A stretch of 64,000 bases of DNA from Magicicada septendecula (Eukaryota > Arthropoda > Insecta > Hemiptera > Cicadidae): positions 44,773,844-44,837,843 of the forward strand of contig CM068370.1 of assembly GCA_034769895.1 (NCBI GenBank). The letters are read 5' to 3'. Each line of letters begins with the position of its first letter. The stretch's first letter is position 1. Shown here piece by piece: positions 24,086 through 33,720 of the stretch. A program made the position numbers and the translations under genes. The notes beneath the pieces were generated by a model that made no database searches, was not told the origin of the DNA, and saw only the letters and a list, made by a program, of their open reading frames with translations.

Positions 24086-24958
24086 AATGTTAGTTCAGAG
24101 CGTGGTTTTTATGATTCTGGATGGATAGTAGGTATGATTTCTGCCTTATTTTCTCTGTTGAACTTGAGAAATTTTAGAATCTGGGGACTTATATTTATTT
24201 TCTGAAATGAAACTTAGTGTGGCTACAGACGTGTCAGCTGGTGTTAGGACTTGCAAATTATTTCAAATTATTTTTGATTAGAATCCAAGTGTTGTAAGAA
24301 AACTTAATGATAGTGTAATAAATTAACATAATGAACAACCAGAAAGAAAAAGAGCACATTTTATAAAATGAATAGGGAGTTAATGAAGTTTAAAATAATT
24401 TAATATGTGTTAGTGTTTAAGTGATTATTTTGTGATGTTGAGTGCGAGATGAATTTTGAAAAGGGGTTATGAGAATGTGATTAATTTTTTAATGAATGTG
24501 TGCTGATTGGTTGCACTTGCACATATCCTGGAGCTCATACGGAGTCTGGACATGATGAGGGCCGTCGGTACTTGTTGAGTTTGATTATGACTTGTCTCTT
24601 GGATTAGACAATGTGTTTGGTAGCATCCCAGTTATATGGTAATTGTTTATTGAGGGCGTTGCGTTGCGGGATCGCATTTTGAATGCGGTTATGGTCCGAC
24701 CAAGGGCATGGATGTGATACTTTATATTTTCGATTATATCGAATTTTATGTGTACTTTGTGTGTTGTACTTAGTGAGTTAGTTTGGTTGTTTTGTGTTGT
24801 GTTCTCTTCTGGGCATTTTGCATGGCTGTTTCTCTGCTTTTATGACACCCATCTCGTCGTATCGCTAGAGCATTCTGGAGCCACTTGTATGATCAAGTTC
24901 TTCCTGTCGTTCTCTTTAATTCTTGCTTTTACTTGGTGTGTGTGTGGATTGCGCGGTC
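24086..24958 (+). other. gypsy 5' untranslated leader
   Basis: An 870-bp leader between the LTR and gag. A small upstream frame of 83 codons (24748-24999) starts with ATG, is hydrophobic, and overlaps the probable gag start at 24959 in another frame, so it could damp gag translation. No canonical TGG-starting primer-binding site lies directly after the LTR; the sequence there reads aatgttagttcagagcg. Confidence 0.6.
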
Positions 24959-25555
24959 ATGTCCATTTCGGTAAATGTGGACTTGTTTGTAAAAGATGAG
25001 CTCGAGTGGGAGGTCCGGTTCCGGGGACGGAAGCCGCAGGAGACTGTGGTTTCTTTAAGGAAGCAACTCCGTGAGGCTCTTGCCTCCGGTGAGGCACCGA
25101 GTGGGAGAGTATTACTTACGGATGTCACCGCCGAGGTGGAGCTGTGCTCGGAAAAATTTGTAGAACTGCGCGATTTGGCCGAAGGCCTGCAGTCGGCGGC
25201 ACCCACCTCTACGGCTAGACAGAGGGTGCGCCAACGTTTACAACACGTTCTATGCCGTTTACAGAATGCTGAATCACAGGCTACCACCTCGGAATTAGAG
25301 AAAAATGTTGTCACTCTTAGGGAGCAAGTGGCGATGGCATTGCGGGAGTTTTCTCTCGGCCAGCGTTGCCACGTAGATCCGAATTCCGGTTCCTCTTCTT
25401 CTTCTGTTGAGACGGCAGCCAGGGTGGAACCCCTGTGCATGTTCCTGCCTTTTCCGATATGGCCACCGCAAGCTATCACAAGCTTCCTAACCCACTGTCG
25501 GATGTCATTCAGCGTCTCCCAGTTGTCGATGGTCTGGATCCTGAGGCGCTTTTGA
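24959..25555 (+). CDS. gag: gypsy Gag, N-terminal part
   Basis: The first ATG of this frame (24959) starts MSISVNVDLFVKDELEWEVR. The roughly 160 residues that matter are rich in charged, helical segments (RKQLREAL, ELRDLAEGLQ, ELEKNVVTLREQ) and end in a serine run at 25390-25406, a typical linker. After that the frame reads nonsense to a stop at 25555, while sensible Gag text continues one frame back from about 25411. Homologous gypsy Gag proteins usually have these two parts in one chain, so a one-base loss in 25408-25440 is likely. A second frameshift or two separate proteins cannot be excluded. Role: virion-like particle assembly in the cytoplasm. Confidence 0.75.
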   Translation: MSISVNVDLFVKDELEWEVRFRGRKPQETVVSLRKQLREALASGEAPSGRVLLTDVTAEVELCSEKFVELRDLAEGLQSAAPTSTARQRVRQRLQHVLCRLQNAESQATTSELEKNVVTLREQVAMALREFSLGQRCHVDPNSGSSSSSVETAARVEPLCMFLPFPIWPPQAITSFLTHCRMSFSVSQLSMVWILRRF

Positions 25556-26232
25556 GATTCTTGCGCGTATTTTTTCAGTTGGCCGATTTCCCTGGGCTGT
25601 CGGAGCGGACTTTGCTTGAGCTCATTTACCCGTATTGTCGGGGATCTATGGCTGAGCGCGTGACAAGTACCCTTAAGGATGGTGGTGGCATAGACCATTT
25701 CCATCGGGAAGTCCAGGCTTTCGTACCGGGAAGGTTACATGACCGGTTACGACACAAGCATTTCTATAGAGTTCAAGCAAGCGGAGAGTCCCTTGCTCAT
25801 TTCATTTCCAGTGTTAAAGACGCGGCCCGGATCCTGAGGCTGGGTTTGTCAGAGTCTGATGTCATTCATACTATTTTGCAGGGCGTGACGCCGGAGGAAC
25901 GGTCACGTTTGACATTCGCTGCCCGTCCCCAAAGTTTTATTGATTTAGACCGGCTGTGCGCCGAGTCGATCACTATACAGGGTAATGACGATATTAGAGC
26001 CCGCGAGGCTAGGAGGCGTTCAGAACGCCCTAATTTCGAGCGACTAGTCGGGCAGCCCGGGTCTTGGGATCCTAGGCCTGCGCCGGTGCAGAGCTGTGAA
26101 GTCCAAGACTTATTCTGTTCTAGGTGTCATAGATCCGGTCACGTCGCGCGCTATTGTAACGAGGCTAGACTGCGTCAAGGGACTTCCCGAAAAGGTAACC
26201 TTTCAAAAAACGTAAATTCTCGGGGAAGATAA
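25459..26232 (+). CDS. gag: gypsy Gag, capsid and zinc-knuckle part
   Basis: The open frame runs from the stop at 25408-25410; the first ATG is at 25459 (MATASYHKLPNPL). The capsid-like segment includes FLRVFFQLADFPGLSE, VQAFVPGRLHDRL and SGESLAHFISSVKDAARIL, matching retrotransposon Gag capsids. Near the end lies a CCHC zinc knuckle (C-x2-C-x4-H-x4-C, 26116-26157), which binds the genomic RNA. The frame stops at 26230-26232, 21 bases after an A AAA AAC slippery heptamer. Length of both Gag parts together (about 420 residues) is normal for the family. Pol is reached by -1 frameshifting. Confidence 0.88.
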   Translation: MATASYHKLPNPLSDVIQRLPVVDGLDPEALLRFLRVFFQLADFPGLSERTLLELIYPYCRGSMAERVTSTLKDGGGIDHFHREVQAFVPGRLHDRLRHKHFYRVQASGESLAHFISSVKDAARILRLGLSESDVIHTILQGVTPEERSRLTFAARPQSFIDLDRLCAESITIQGNDDIRAREARRRSERPNFERLVGQPGSWDPRPAPVQSCEVQDLFCSRCHRSGHVARYCNEARLRQGTSRKGNLSKNVNSRGR

Positions 26233-29200
26233 GTCGGGAGTGGTCTTCCCCGTTAGGCTGTTCTCTTCCGATTTCACTTAACCCCAGGCGGATAGCTAAT
26301 CCCGGGTCATCCGGCTCCAAGGTCCTGCGAACTGTCCCCAACTACAGTTCAGTATGCCCCTTCCTGTTGGTCGAGTTGAAAAAGGGTCAGCTCAGAGCCT
26401 TGGTTGACTCTGGATCAGCCCGATCCATAATTTCATCTAGAGTATGTGAGGACCTTGAACAACAGGGCTTACTATTAGAGTCGGATCGGTCTTCCGTGGT
26501 ATGCTGGACTGCATCGCGGGAAATTCTGCCCATCTCCCGGGTGGTTTCCCTGAGTATTAAAATCGAGTGTTTTTCATGGGTGTGGCGATTTTTGGTTTCT
26601 CCTGCTCTGGGAGTCGACTGCATTGTGGGTGCTGACTTCATCTCCAAGAGTGGTCTCGTTTTAGATCTTCAAGCGCACCACTGTTATTTTAAATTCAATC
26701 GGGAGGTTGTCATTCCTTTCCTTGGATACCAGGGAGCTAAGGGAGGTGTCCAAGAGGTTGTGTGTCCCGATTCAGAAAGAGACCATCTCACCCCTTCCCA
26801 GAGGCATGCTTTAGATCATTTGTGTGAGCAGTTCCCCACTGTATTAACTCCCAACCTGGGGCTCACACATCTTTTGGAATATAAGATCCGTTTAACGGAC
26901 TCCGCCATAGTCCGCTCACACCCATACAAATTCGCCCCTCCAAAGATGGATGTCCTAAGAGAGAAGGTTCAAGAGTTGCTTAAACAAGGGGTCATTGAAC
27001 CTTCCAACTCTAGTTATGCAAGTCCAGCATTTCTGGTGCCCAAGCCTGGAGGTAAACAGCGTTTGGTAATTGACTATCGCAAACTTAATGCTAATATTGA
27101 GGTGGATTCAGTTCCTCTTCCCGATTTACATTCCGCGTTCGATTGGTTTAGTGGGGCCAGGTACTTCACCATCTTTGACCTCAATGCCGCTTATCATCAG
27201 ATTCCTCTGTCTAAGGAAAGCCGCCCTTATACGGCATTCTGTGTGCCATGGAATCTTTATCTTTATACTAGGGTACCCATGGGTCTGGCAGTGGGGGCTC
27301 AAACCCTCACGCGACTACTTGACACTGTCTTCCATGACGTAAAATTTAAATTCATCTTTAATTATCTTGATGATCTCTTGGTCTACAGTAAAACGTTCGA
27401 GGAGCATCTGGGTCACCTGAGAGAGGTGATGTGCCGATTGAGGAGTGCTGGCCTCACTATCAATCCAGAAAAGGTAAAGTTTGCACAAAGGAGTATTTCG
27501 TTTTTAGGGCATCTCGTCTCATATGGGGGTGTGACGGTCGACCCGGAGAGGACACAAGGCATCCGGGATTTTCCTCCCCCTAGGGATGCGAAAGGTGTTG
27601 CCAGATTTGTTGGCATGGTCAATTTTTACCGTAGATTTATCCCTAATGCCGCGGAGATTGCGGTACCTTTAAACGAACTCAGGAAAAAGGGTACCAAATT
27701 TGTGTGGGGAGAGAGGCAACAGCGGGCCTTTGATACCCTCAAGGAGGCGATCGTCTCTCCCCCTGTGTTGAGGATGCCTGATTTTTCAAAAAAATTCATT
27801 TTGCAAACGGACGCGAGTTCTGTTGCGCTCGGGGCGGTTCTGTCCCAGGAAGTCGATGGTGCTAGGCAGCCGGTGGCATTTATATCCCGGACCTTGACCC
27901 AACAAGAGAGGAAGTCTTCAGTGTATGAACTAGAGTGTCTTGCTGTTGTGTACGCTCTAGATAAGTTCAGGCGTTTCTTGGAACACGCTGAGTTCCTGTT
28001 GGAGACCGATAATCAGGCTCTCTCCTGGCTTCTCGCTCATCCCCGGCAGCTGGGTAAAATAGGGCGTTGGGTGGTCAAGATCTCATCCTTTAAATTCAAA
28101 GTGCAACACATCAGGGGAACACAAAATGTTGTTGCAGACGCCTTGTCACGTATGTTCTCCCAACCCAGCGAGGCCAATTCTGAGCAACCCTGTTCCGTTC
28201 TGCTGGATTTTCCTTTGGCTTTTACTGATGTGTTACCCCATCAGTTAAATGATGAAGAGTTGGGTCCTATCATCCAACACCTAAAAGAGGGTAACGTGCA
28301 GGTACCATATTTTCTGTCCAAGGGCGTCCTGTGCTGCCGAGAAAGAAAAGGACGTGCCCCGAAGGTTGTGCTGCCTAGCAAGCTCGTGCCAATGGTCTTC
28401 AGCTACTATCATGATTCCCCAATAGGTGGCCATAAGGGAATTTCGAAGACCATTTCCAGTATTAGGAGGCATTTCATCTGGAAGGGCATGGACAGGGACA
28501 TCGCGGCTCGTGTGAAAGCATGTCATCTCTGTGGCTTGAGTAAGCCTGCTCAAAACACTAAATTGGGTCTATTGTCATCTGATGTGGCGAGCAAACCCAT
28601 GGAGAAGTTATTCATAGACTACGTGGGACCTTTCCTTCGTAGCAAGTCAGGTAATGCTTACCTACTTGTTTGCGTGGATGCTTTTTCCAAGTTTGTCTGG
28701 CTACTGCCCTTACGACAGGCAAACACTCGCTCAACTATCCTTATGCTACAGACCCATGTCTTTCAGCATTTCGGTTTTCCGTCCACCATTGTCTCTGACA
28801 ATGGACCACAGTTCATTTCAAAAGATTTCCGGCGAATGTGTTTCGCTAACGGCATCAAACATGTGACCACTTCCCCGTACTACCCTCAACCGTCCCACGC
28901 GGAGAGATTTAACCGGAATCTCCGTTCAGCGCTTATCGCCTGTCATGCTGAACAACAGGATTGTTGGGACCAAAATTTAAAGTGGTTGCAATTGGCATTT
29001 AACACGGCCCTACACGAGAGTCACAAGGCCGTACCCTTTGAAGTCATGTTTGGGTTCTCGCCGAGTTTGCCGTTGGACAATTTGTGGCACATTGATGATC
29101 TTCTGCCGAACGATCCTGAGGTCACGACTGTGGACAGATGGCGGGAGGTCCGGAGGAATTTGCTTCGTGCGCACGAACGCGTCCGTAGTCGCTACAATCA

Positions 29201-29429
29201 GGGGCGAACTCCGAACCCATTTAAGATTGGCGACTTGGTCTACTGCCAGAGCCATCCGATCAGCTCAGCCATAGATAAGAGGGCCGCTAAACTATGTTAT
29301 CGTTGGTCGGGACCATACCGCATTCTTCGGTTTGTGTCGCCCGTCACAGTGAAATTGGGTGATCCCGGAGGGGATGTTGAAAGAGTAACCACTCATATTT
29401 CTAAGCTAAAGTTTTGCCATAGGGCATGA
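26199..29429 (+). CDS. pol: gypsy Pol polyprotein (protease, RT, RNase H, integrase)
   Basis: Entered by -1 frameshift at 26205-26211; the open pol frame is intact to its stop at 29429. Domain order: aspartic protease (LVDSGS, catalytic D codon 26406); reverse transcriptase (FLVPKPGGKQRLVIDYRKLN, then YLDD at 27363-27374, both aspartates present); RNase H (QTDASS, D codon 27810; TDNQAL); integrase zinc-binding H-H-C-C (H 28410 to CHLC 28521-28532); integrase catalytic D (28617), D (28797) and E (28902), with 34 residues between the last two; C-terminal GPY/F module (WSGPYRI). All key catalytic residues are visible and there is no internal stop, so this Pol could be active. No envelope domain is fused. 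Confidence 0.95.
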   Translation, partial: PFKKRKFSGKISREWSSPLGCSLPISLNPRRIANPGSSGSKVLRTVPNYSSVCPFLLVELKKGQLRALVDSGSARSIISSRVCEDLEQQGLLLESDRSSVVCWTASREILPISRVVSLSIKIECFSWVWRFLVSPALGVDCIVGADFISKSGLVLDLQAHHCYFKFNREVVIPFLGYQGAKGGVQEVVCPDSERDHLTPSQRHALDHLCEQFPTVLTPNLGLTHLLEYKIRLTDSAIVRSHPYKFAPPKMDVLREKVQELLKQGVIEPSNSSYASPAFLVPKPGGKQRLVIDYRKLNANIEVDSVPLPDLHSAFDWFSGARYFTIFDLNAAYHQIPLSKESRPYTAFCVPWNLYLYTRVPMGLAVGAQTLTRLLDTVFHDVKFKFIFNYLDDLLVYSKTFEEHLGHLREVMCRLRSAGLTINPEKVKFAQRSISFLGHLVSYGGVTVDPERTQGIRDFPPPRDAKGVARFVGMVNFYRRFIPNAAEIAVPLNELRKKGTKFVWGERQQRAFDTLKEAIVSPPVLRMPDFSKKFILQTDASSVALGAVLSQEVDGARQPVAFISRTLTQQERKSSVYELECLAVVYALDKFRRFLEHAEFLLETDNQALSWLLAHPRQLGKIGRWVVKISSFKFKVQHIRGTQNVVADALSRMFSQPSEANSEQPCSVLLDFPLAFTDVLPHQLNDEELGPIIQHLKEGNVQVPYFLSKGVLCCRERKGRAPKVVLPSKLVPMVFSYYHDSPIGGHKGISKTISSIRRHFIWKGMDRDIAARVKACHLCGLSKPAQNTKLGLLSSDVASKPMEKLFIDYVGPFLRSKSGNAYLLVCVDAFSKFVWLLPLRQANTRSTILMLQTHVFQHFGFPSTIVSDNGPQFISKDFRRMCFANGIKHVTTSPYYPQPSHAERFNRNLRSALIACHAEQQDCWDQNLKWLQLAFNTALHESHKAVPFEVMFGFSPSLPLDNLWHIDDLLPNDPEVTTVDRWREVRRNLLRAHERVRSRYNQGRTPNPFKIGDLVYCQSHPISSAIDKRAAKLCYRWSGPYRILRFVSPVTVKLGDPGGDVERVTTHISKLKFCHRA
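26205..26271 (+). promoter_or_regulatory. Programmed -1 ribosomal frameshift signal (gag-pol)
   Basis: The heptamer AAAAAAC (26205-26211) is in the exact phase A|AAA|AAC relative to gag. A 9-nt spacer is followed by a perfect 8-bp stem, CGGGGAAG (26221-26228) with CTTCCCCG (26245-26252). Loop bases 26234-26240 (TCGGGAG) can pair with CTTCCGA at 26265-26271 (one G-U), giving an H-type pseudoknot. The pol frame is open from 26199, so the overlap 26199-26232 contains the slip site. Heptamer, spacing and structure all match established -1 signals. Confidence 0.85.
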
Positions 29430-29807
29430 GTTAGGGATGACAGTTTGTCCTATAAAAAGGGGGGGAACACTATTTGGGTTCCTGGATCTCAGTTATTAGA
29501 TTTGGGAGGCCTTGGTGGTCAGTACTCAGAGCCGGCCGGCGATTCTTCTCTTTCTCCTGTTCTTTCCTGTCTCTTCTATCTGCATGCGGACCAGGGCCCG
29601 GCGAGCATGCAGGACTCACACTTACACCTTCTCTTTCAGACACACATTCACTGACTCACACCTCTTCCTTCTGTTTTTTCGTTTTCCTGAGTTACTGAAC
29701 CCACCAAGAGCGGTTTTAGAATCTGAGATTTTCCAGGTATCCCGCAGCCGTCGTGCTTGAGGACTTGTTTGTTTTGGGTCAACCATGTTGCCCTTTTGGG
29801 GTGAGGG
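29430..29807 (+). other. gypsy 3' untranslated region with purine tracts
   Basis: Contains two purine-rich runs. AAAAAGGGGGGGAA (29454-29467) looks like a polypurine tract but is 340 bp from the LTR. GGGGTGAGGG (29798-29807) directly abuts the LTR and is placed to prime plus-strand DNA. The short frames here show no envelope features. Confidence 0.6.
29798..29807 (+). promoter_or_regulatory. Candidate polypurine tract
   Basis: A run of G with one T and one A immediately before the right LTR, where the plus-strand primer of LTR retrotransposons lies. Confidence 0.5.
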
Positions 29808-32031
29808 TGTGCCGAACTGGCTTCGGCAACGTATTATCATTATTTTAAAAACGAGCGCCGCTGACGTCACGCACTGCCACCCTGTTACGATTGTTTGTTG
29901 TCGGTCGGTTATACACACAAAAGGTTGTGTTGCTACGCAATCAAACTGGCGCTGCCAGCCAGCTGTGTGTCTGTACGTTCTTGCTTTCGGAGGTTACTTG
30001 GCTGGAGCGAAACGTTGATTCGCTCTCATTTCTGCTTCATCCTCCAAGCTGTTCATCTGGTCTCGGCTGGCGGCGAACTTCTAACCAGGACTTCCGTACC
30101 TATCACTATGATAGGCTAGATAAAGTGTTGCTCCAGGTACGTGCAAGTCTGAGGGTTCTGAAAATATTCTAACCCCAAATATATTTTGCGTTTCAGCTTT
30201 GATTATGAGTTATGCCTGTGTGTGTGTGTGCGTATAGAGCCGTTTTTAATCTGGGCATTAATGCTGTTACAAAAGCAAATTAAATTAAATTTATTAAATT
30301 ATGAATGTGAGAGTCGTGGGTCAAGTTGATGTCAATAGAAAATATGTTAATGTATCTTGCACTCAGCTGTTTTGATGTAATTAATAACAACGATAGACAC
30401 AGCAAATCAATTTGAATATCTCAATGAAACATTTAAGAAAGTAATGGCTAGACGAGCTTAGTACTGTTTAATCTGAATTAGTGGCGATGTGTGTATGCGC
30501 TGTAGCTACTTAAAGTTAGTGTTGGTATTTAATGTGGACGGCCGAAGTGGCGTGATTTTCTTTATGACACCTCCTACAAGTATTGTATGTCCAGGTGCTC
30601 GACCAAGGACGAGATGGGTGTCAGGGGCGAACGAACATCTGTTCCCCCTAATAGCAGAGACGATCTTTAGCCACAATGCCGTCAGTCGAGGACTTTTCGA
30701 TGCTAAGCTGAACCAAGAACTTTTCCAACGCTAAGCTGCACCAGGGACGGGTGATATGACTGTGAAATCACTGATCCCCGCCTATACGAACTAAGTACAC
30801 CGGACTATCCAGGTGGGAAAATTCTGTTTATCTATTTCTCTCTCTCTACAACATGTGAATGCACAGAAGCCGCCAGAAGCTCACTCGTGAAGTTCTGAAA
30901 ATTAGACTCTAGCACAAACTCTCATGTTCAATTATGTGTGATCAACATGTTATTGCATGTGTGAACATTACCACAGTACACCTAATGAAGTATCTTATAA
31001 CTGTATAATGTGTAAGAAGTTACACACATACACACACATCCGCAGTTTACTGTAAGATCTAACTTTCATCTAATTAAGACCATTAGGGAGTTAATTATCT
31101 CGTGCTATCAAGTCATCTGGTCATGGCAGAGTTTAATAACGTAGCTGGGGGTTGTCTGATGCTGTTGATGAGAAACGATTTTCTTTCATACACATGCTTA
31201 ATGATTAAGCTAAGGGTTCGTTTGGCTGTTTGAGTTTCGGGGCGGTAACTTACATTCTCTGGTGTGAACTATGCTTGTGAATATGCTGGCAAATCTATGC
31301 TTAGGAGCTGAGATATTCCATTTTACGTTGTTATTTATATTTGTACCTAGCTATACATATTAGGCTTCATTTATTTACGGTAGTGGGAATCTTTTTATGT
31401 GGAGGTTAGTGTTGAAATGAGGGATGTTTTGTTATTCATGTCGTATATGTGTTTGTGTGTGTAATTTTACTATATATATATAGATATATTTTTGGGGAAT
31501 ATGTAACTGATTTGAAACAAGAGAATAACCATAAATGTGCTCGCTGAGACAGCAGGCTAGCCTAATTGATATTATACAACACTGATGGTTTAGTATTGCT
31601 TAATGAATGAGATTATTACCAACCTTGACTCATACATGATCAGGCAGAAATTTTTGCAATTAGTAATATCAATTCACTTACTTTGTGACATTATGAATTA
31701 ATGGAAAAACATAGATATATATATAAGTCTGCCTTTAATGGTGTGCTCACACAATTACGAACTTGTTATGTATGTAAGATCTTACAGGTTGAATAAAGCA
31801 CACGCTTGTTGGTTAAAAGAGTTTTTCATTTGCAAGTCTTGTCATTCACCTGGGGGGACATGTCTGTAATTGTATTTGGGCCTTGCACACTTTTGCTTCC
31901 TCTAGGTTTCTCTTTACCTAGTTCTAAATATGATGTCTCTCCCCTTTCACAAAAAAAAACTTAATAAAAACAAAATTCAAAAAAAAAAAAAAAAAAATTA
32001 CAAAACTTAGAAAAATAAAAGGGGGGTTTCA
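29808..32031 (+). repeat. 3' LTR of gypsy element
   Basis: Near-identical to 21859-24085, three bases shorter because of a 19-A rather than 22-A tract. AATAAA at 31792-31797 would direct 3' end formation of the genomic RNA. Confidence 0.96.
31792..31797 (+). terminator. Polyadenylation signal in 3' LTR
   Basis: AATAAA, followed about 25-60 bp on by GT- and T-rich sequence (cttgttggtt, then gagtttttc), a normal cleavage and polyadenylation context. The same signal is at 23843 in the left LTR. Confidence 0.5.
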
Positions 32032-32035
32032 AATC
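32032..32035 (+). repeat. Target-site duplication, right (AATC)
   Basis: Exact match to 21855-21858. Confidence 0.85.
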
Positions 32036-33024
32036 GTCTAGAAAACTTATGAAATATTATAACAAACAGAAATTGGTACACAAGACCACAAGATATACAA
32101 ACGACCCATGAGGCCGGAATACAAGTAAACGGTAGCTAAAAGAAGATTTCCGGAAACAATAGAGAGGAAGACGAGGTTATTTAAAATTATAGAGAACAAA
32201 TTTTAAGAGCCTTTAACTTAAACGGTGTTACTGTTTCCTTGCGAACCGCAGACATCTCCGCCATTTTCAATTCCAATCCTACCCACTGTGTGGTCAGGAA
32301 TGAGTTGAAGATGGTGGAAGGCCTCGTCCAGTATGAGGCAACTACCGAAAAGGAAATAAAAGCAAGAAGGTCGAAGTAACACAGACTATCGAGCAATATC
32401 TAACTGAGAGCAGACTTATCATTTAATGACACTAAAACAAAACTAGTCGCATATTCTGTATAAGCAAAGGGATATAACAAAAAACATTACCGTTTACCAA
32501 ATGGTAAATGCTTAAGAGCATGATAATGTCTTTCAGCCGCCAGCTAAACGCAACATTTGCGCAAAAGAAACAATCAGTCAGTCAGTAACCATAATAACCT
32601 ATCTACAGCTATGCAGTGTTGTTTGCTTGTTAGGTCTTTAATCTGCGACGACGTTAGCATGTTAGCGGTCGCGGTTTTAGTTAACGATTCCCGGCTGGTA
32701 AATTGTGCTAACATTTGATTTTAAACTTTCAGGACGCTTTATAAATCTGGTTTAATTGTTTGCAGTGATATTATTTATTGCGACGTATCAAAACAAACCT
32801 TTATTTACAACAATCCCAATGACGTCATGCAATGATGACGTCATACCGCGTGACAGTAAATAAAATGATACAGAAAGTTTCAAACGATGTCCAGCTAAAA
32901 GACATTATCATGTCAAAAAAAAAGTGTATTTGTCAGACCCAATTTTATAAACGCGCACACTGGGCATCTGCCCAGGGGCGCAACGTCCGTGGAAGGCAAA
33001 AAATGAGAGAACGTCCTTAACCTA
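32036..33024. other. Unassigned stretch with paired CRE octamers
   Basis: No gene recognised. Two perfect TGACGTCA octamers lie at 32820-32827 and 32836-32843, eight bases apart. Short frames here lack motifs. Confidence 0.4.
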
Positions 33025-33720
33025 AAAAAATATCTCTCTCTTCTAGGTAAGCAGCCCATAGGGTGGTTGGCAGCAGCTCGCCATTCTTCACGCTTCTCTG
33101 CTTTTCTTTTCAACTCACAATATGATGTGCAGTTCATATCGACCATAAGCTGCTTCATGTAGTCTAAAAGGGTCGTCCTCTGTGATTCTTCCTTTCAATT
33201 ATTTCTTCTATTATTCTCCTTACCAAACAATTGTGTCGTAGTATATGCCCTATAAACTTAACTCTTCTGCCTTTTAAATTTCGTAGAAAGCTCTTCTCCT
33301 CCTGAGCTCTTCTAAAAACTTCCTCATTCGTTATCTTCTCCCTCCAGCTTATCTTGAATAGTCTTCTGTAGCACGAGGTCTCAAATGCTTGGAGTCTTTT
33401 CTTGTCACTTTCTCCAATTGTCCAATATTCACTCCCGTATAGGGCAACACTCCAAACGTATGTCTTTACTAGATTCTTCCATATTTTTAGGCTGATAGTG
33501 TTTGAAGTAAAGGGGGTTTTCTGTTTGTCAAAAGCAATTTTAGCCTGGTTAATTATTCCTATAATTTCCTTACTTTTGTGATTTTATTTCCTAGGTAGTT
33601 GTATTCTTTAACTGCCTGGAGAACATTATTATCAAGAGATATTCTGACTGGATCTTCTTCCTTCCGACTACAGACGAGGACTTTGGTCTTTTGTTTTTGT
33701 CAAAAATATAATAAATACGA
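33025..33720 (-). pseudogene. LINE fragment, family D (copy 1)
   Basis: Minus-strand text from 33455 downwards gives ALYGSEYWTIGESDKKRLQA, then KISWREKITNEEVFRRAQEE and LKGRRVKFIGHILRHN. These are the thumb and terminal region of a LINE ORF2. The same block recurs at 49030-49385 on the plus strand with only scattered differences. It ends near a run reading KDIFF and AAYLEERD at about 33060. The copy is 5'-truncated and broken near the 3' end. Confidence 0.75.

Larger units (their letters stand above)
21859..32031 (+). mobile_element. Full-length young Ty3/gypsy LTR retrotransposon
   Basis: The 10.2-kb element has two LTRs (2227 and 2224 bp), gag, and a pol reading frame in the order protease, reverse transcriptase, RNase H, integrase, which defines Ty3/gypsy rather than copia. 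The 4-bp target duplication AATC lies at 21855-21858 and 32032-32035. The LTRs differ at about five positions (near 22638, 22825, 22836, 23604 and 23758 in the left copy) plus a 3-base difference in a poly-A tract. That is roughly 0.2%, so the insertion is recent. No envelope-like frame lies between pol and the right LTR. No convincing tRNA primer site was found immediately after the left LTR. Confidence 0.96.

Noticed and set aside
24916..25704. 262-codon minus-strand frame
   Set aside because: It lies opposite gag, has no motif, and follows the antisense of Gag codons.
29430..29807. Envelope gene of a gypsy-type errantivirus
   Set aside because: The interval is only about 380 bp, with no signal peptide, cleavage site or membrane anchor.
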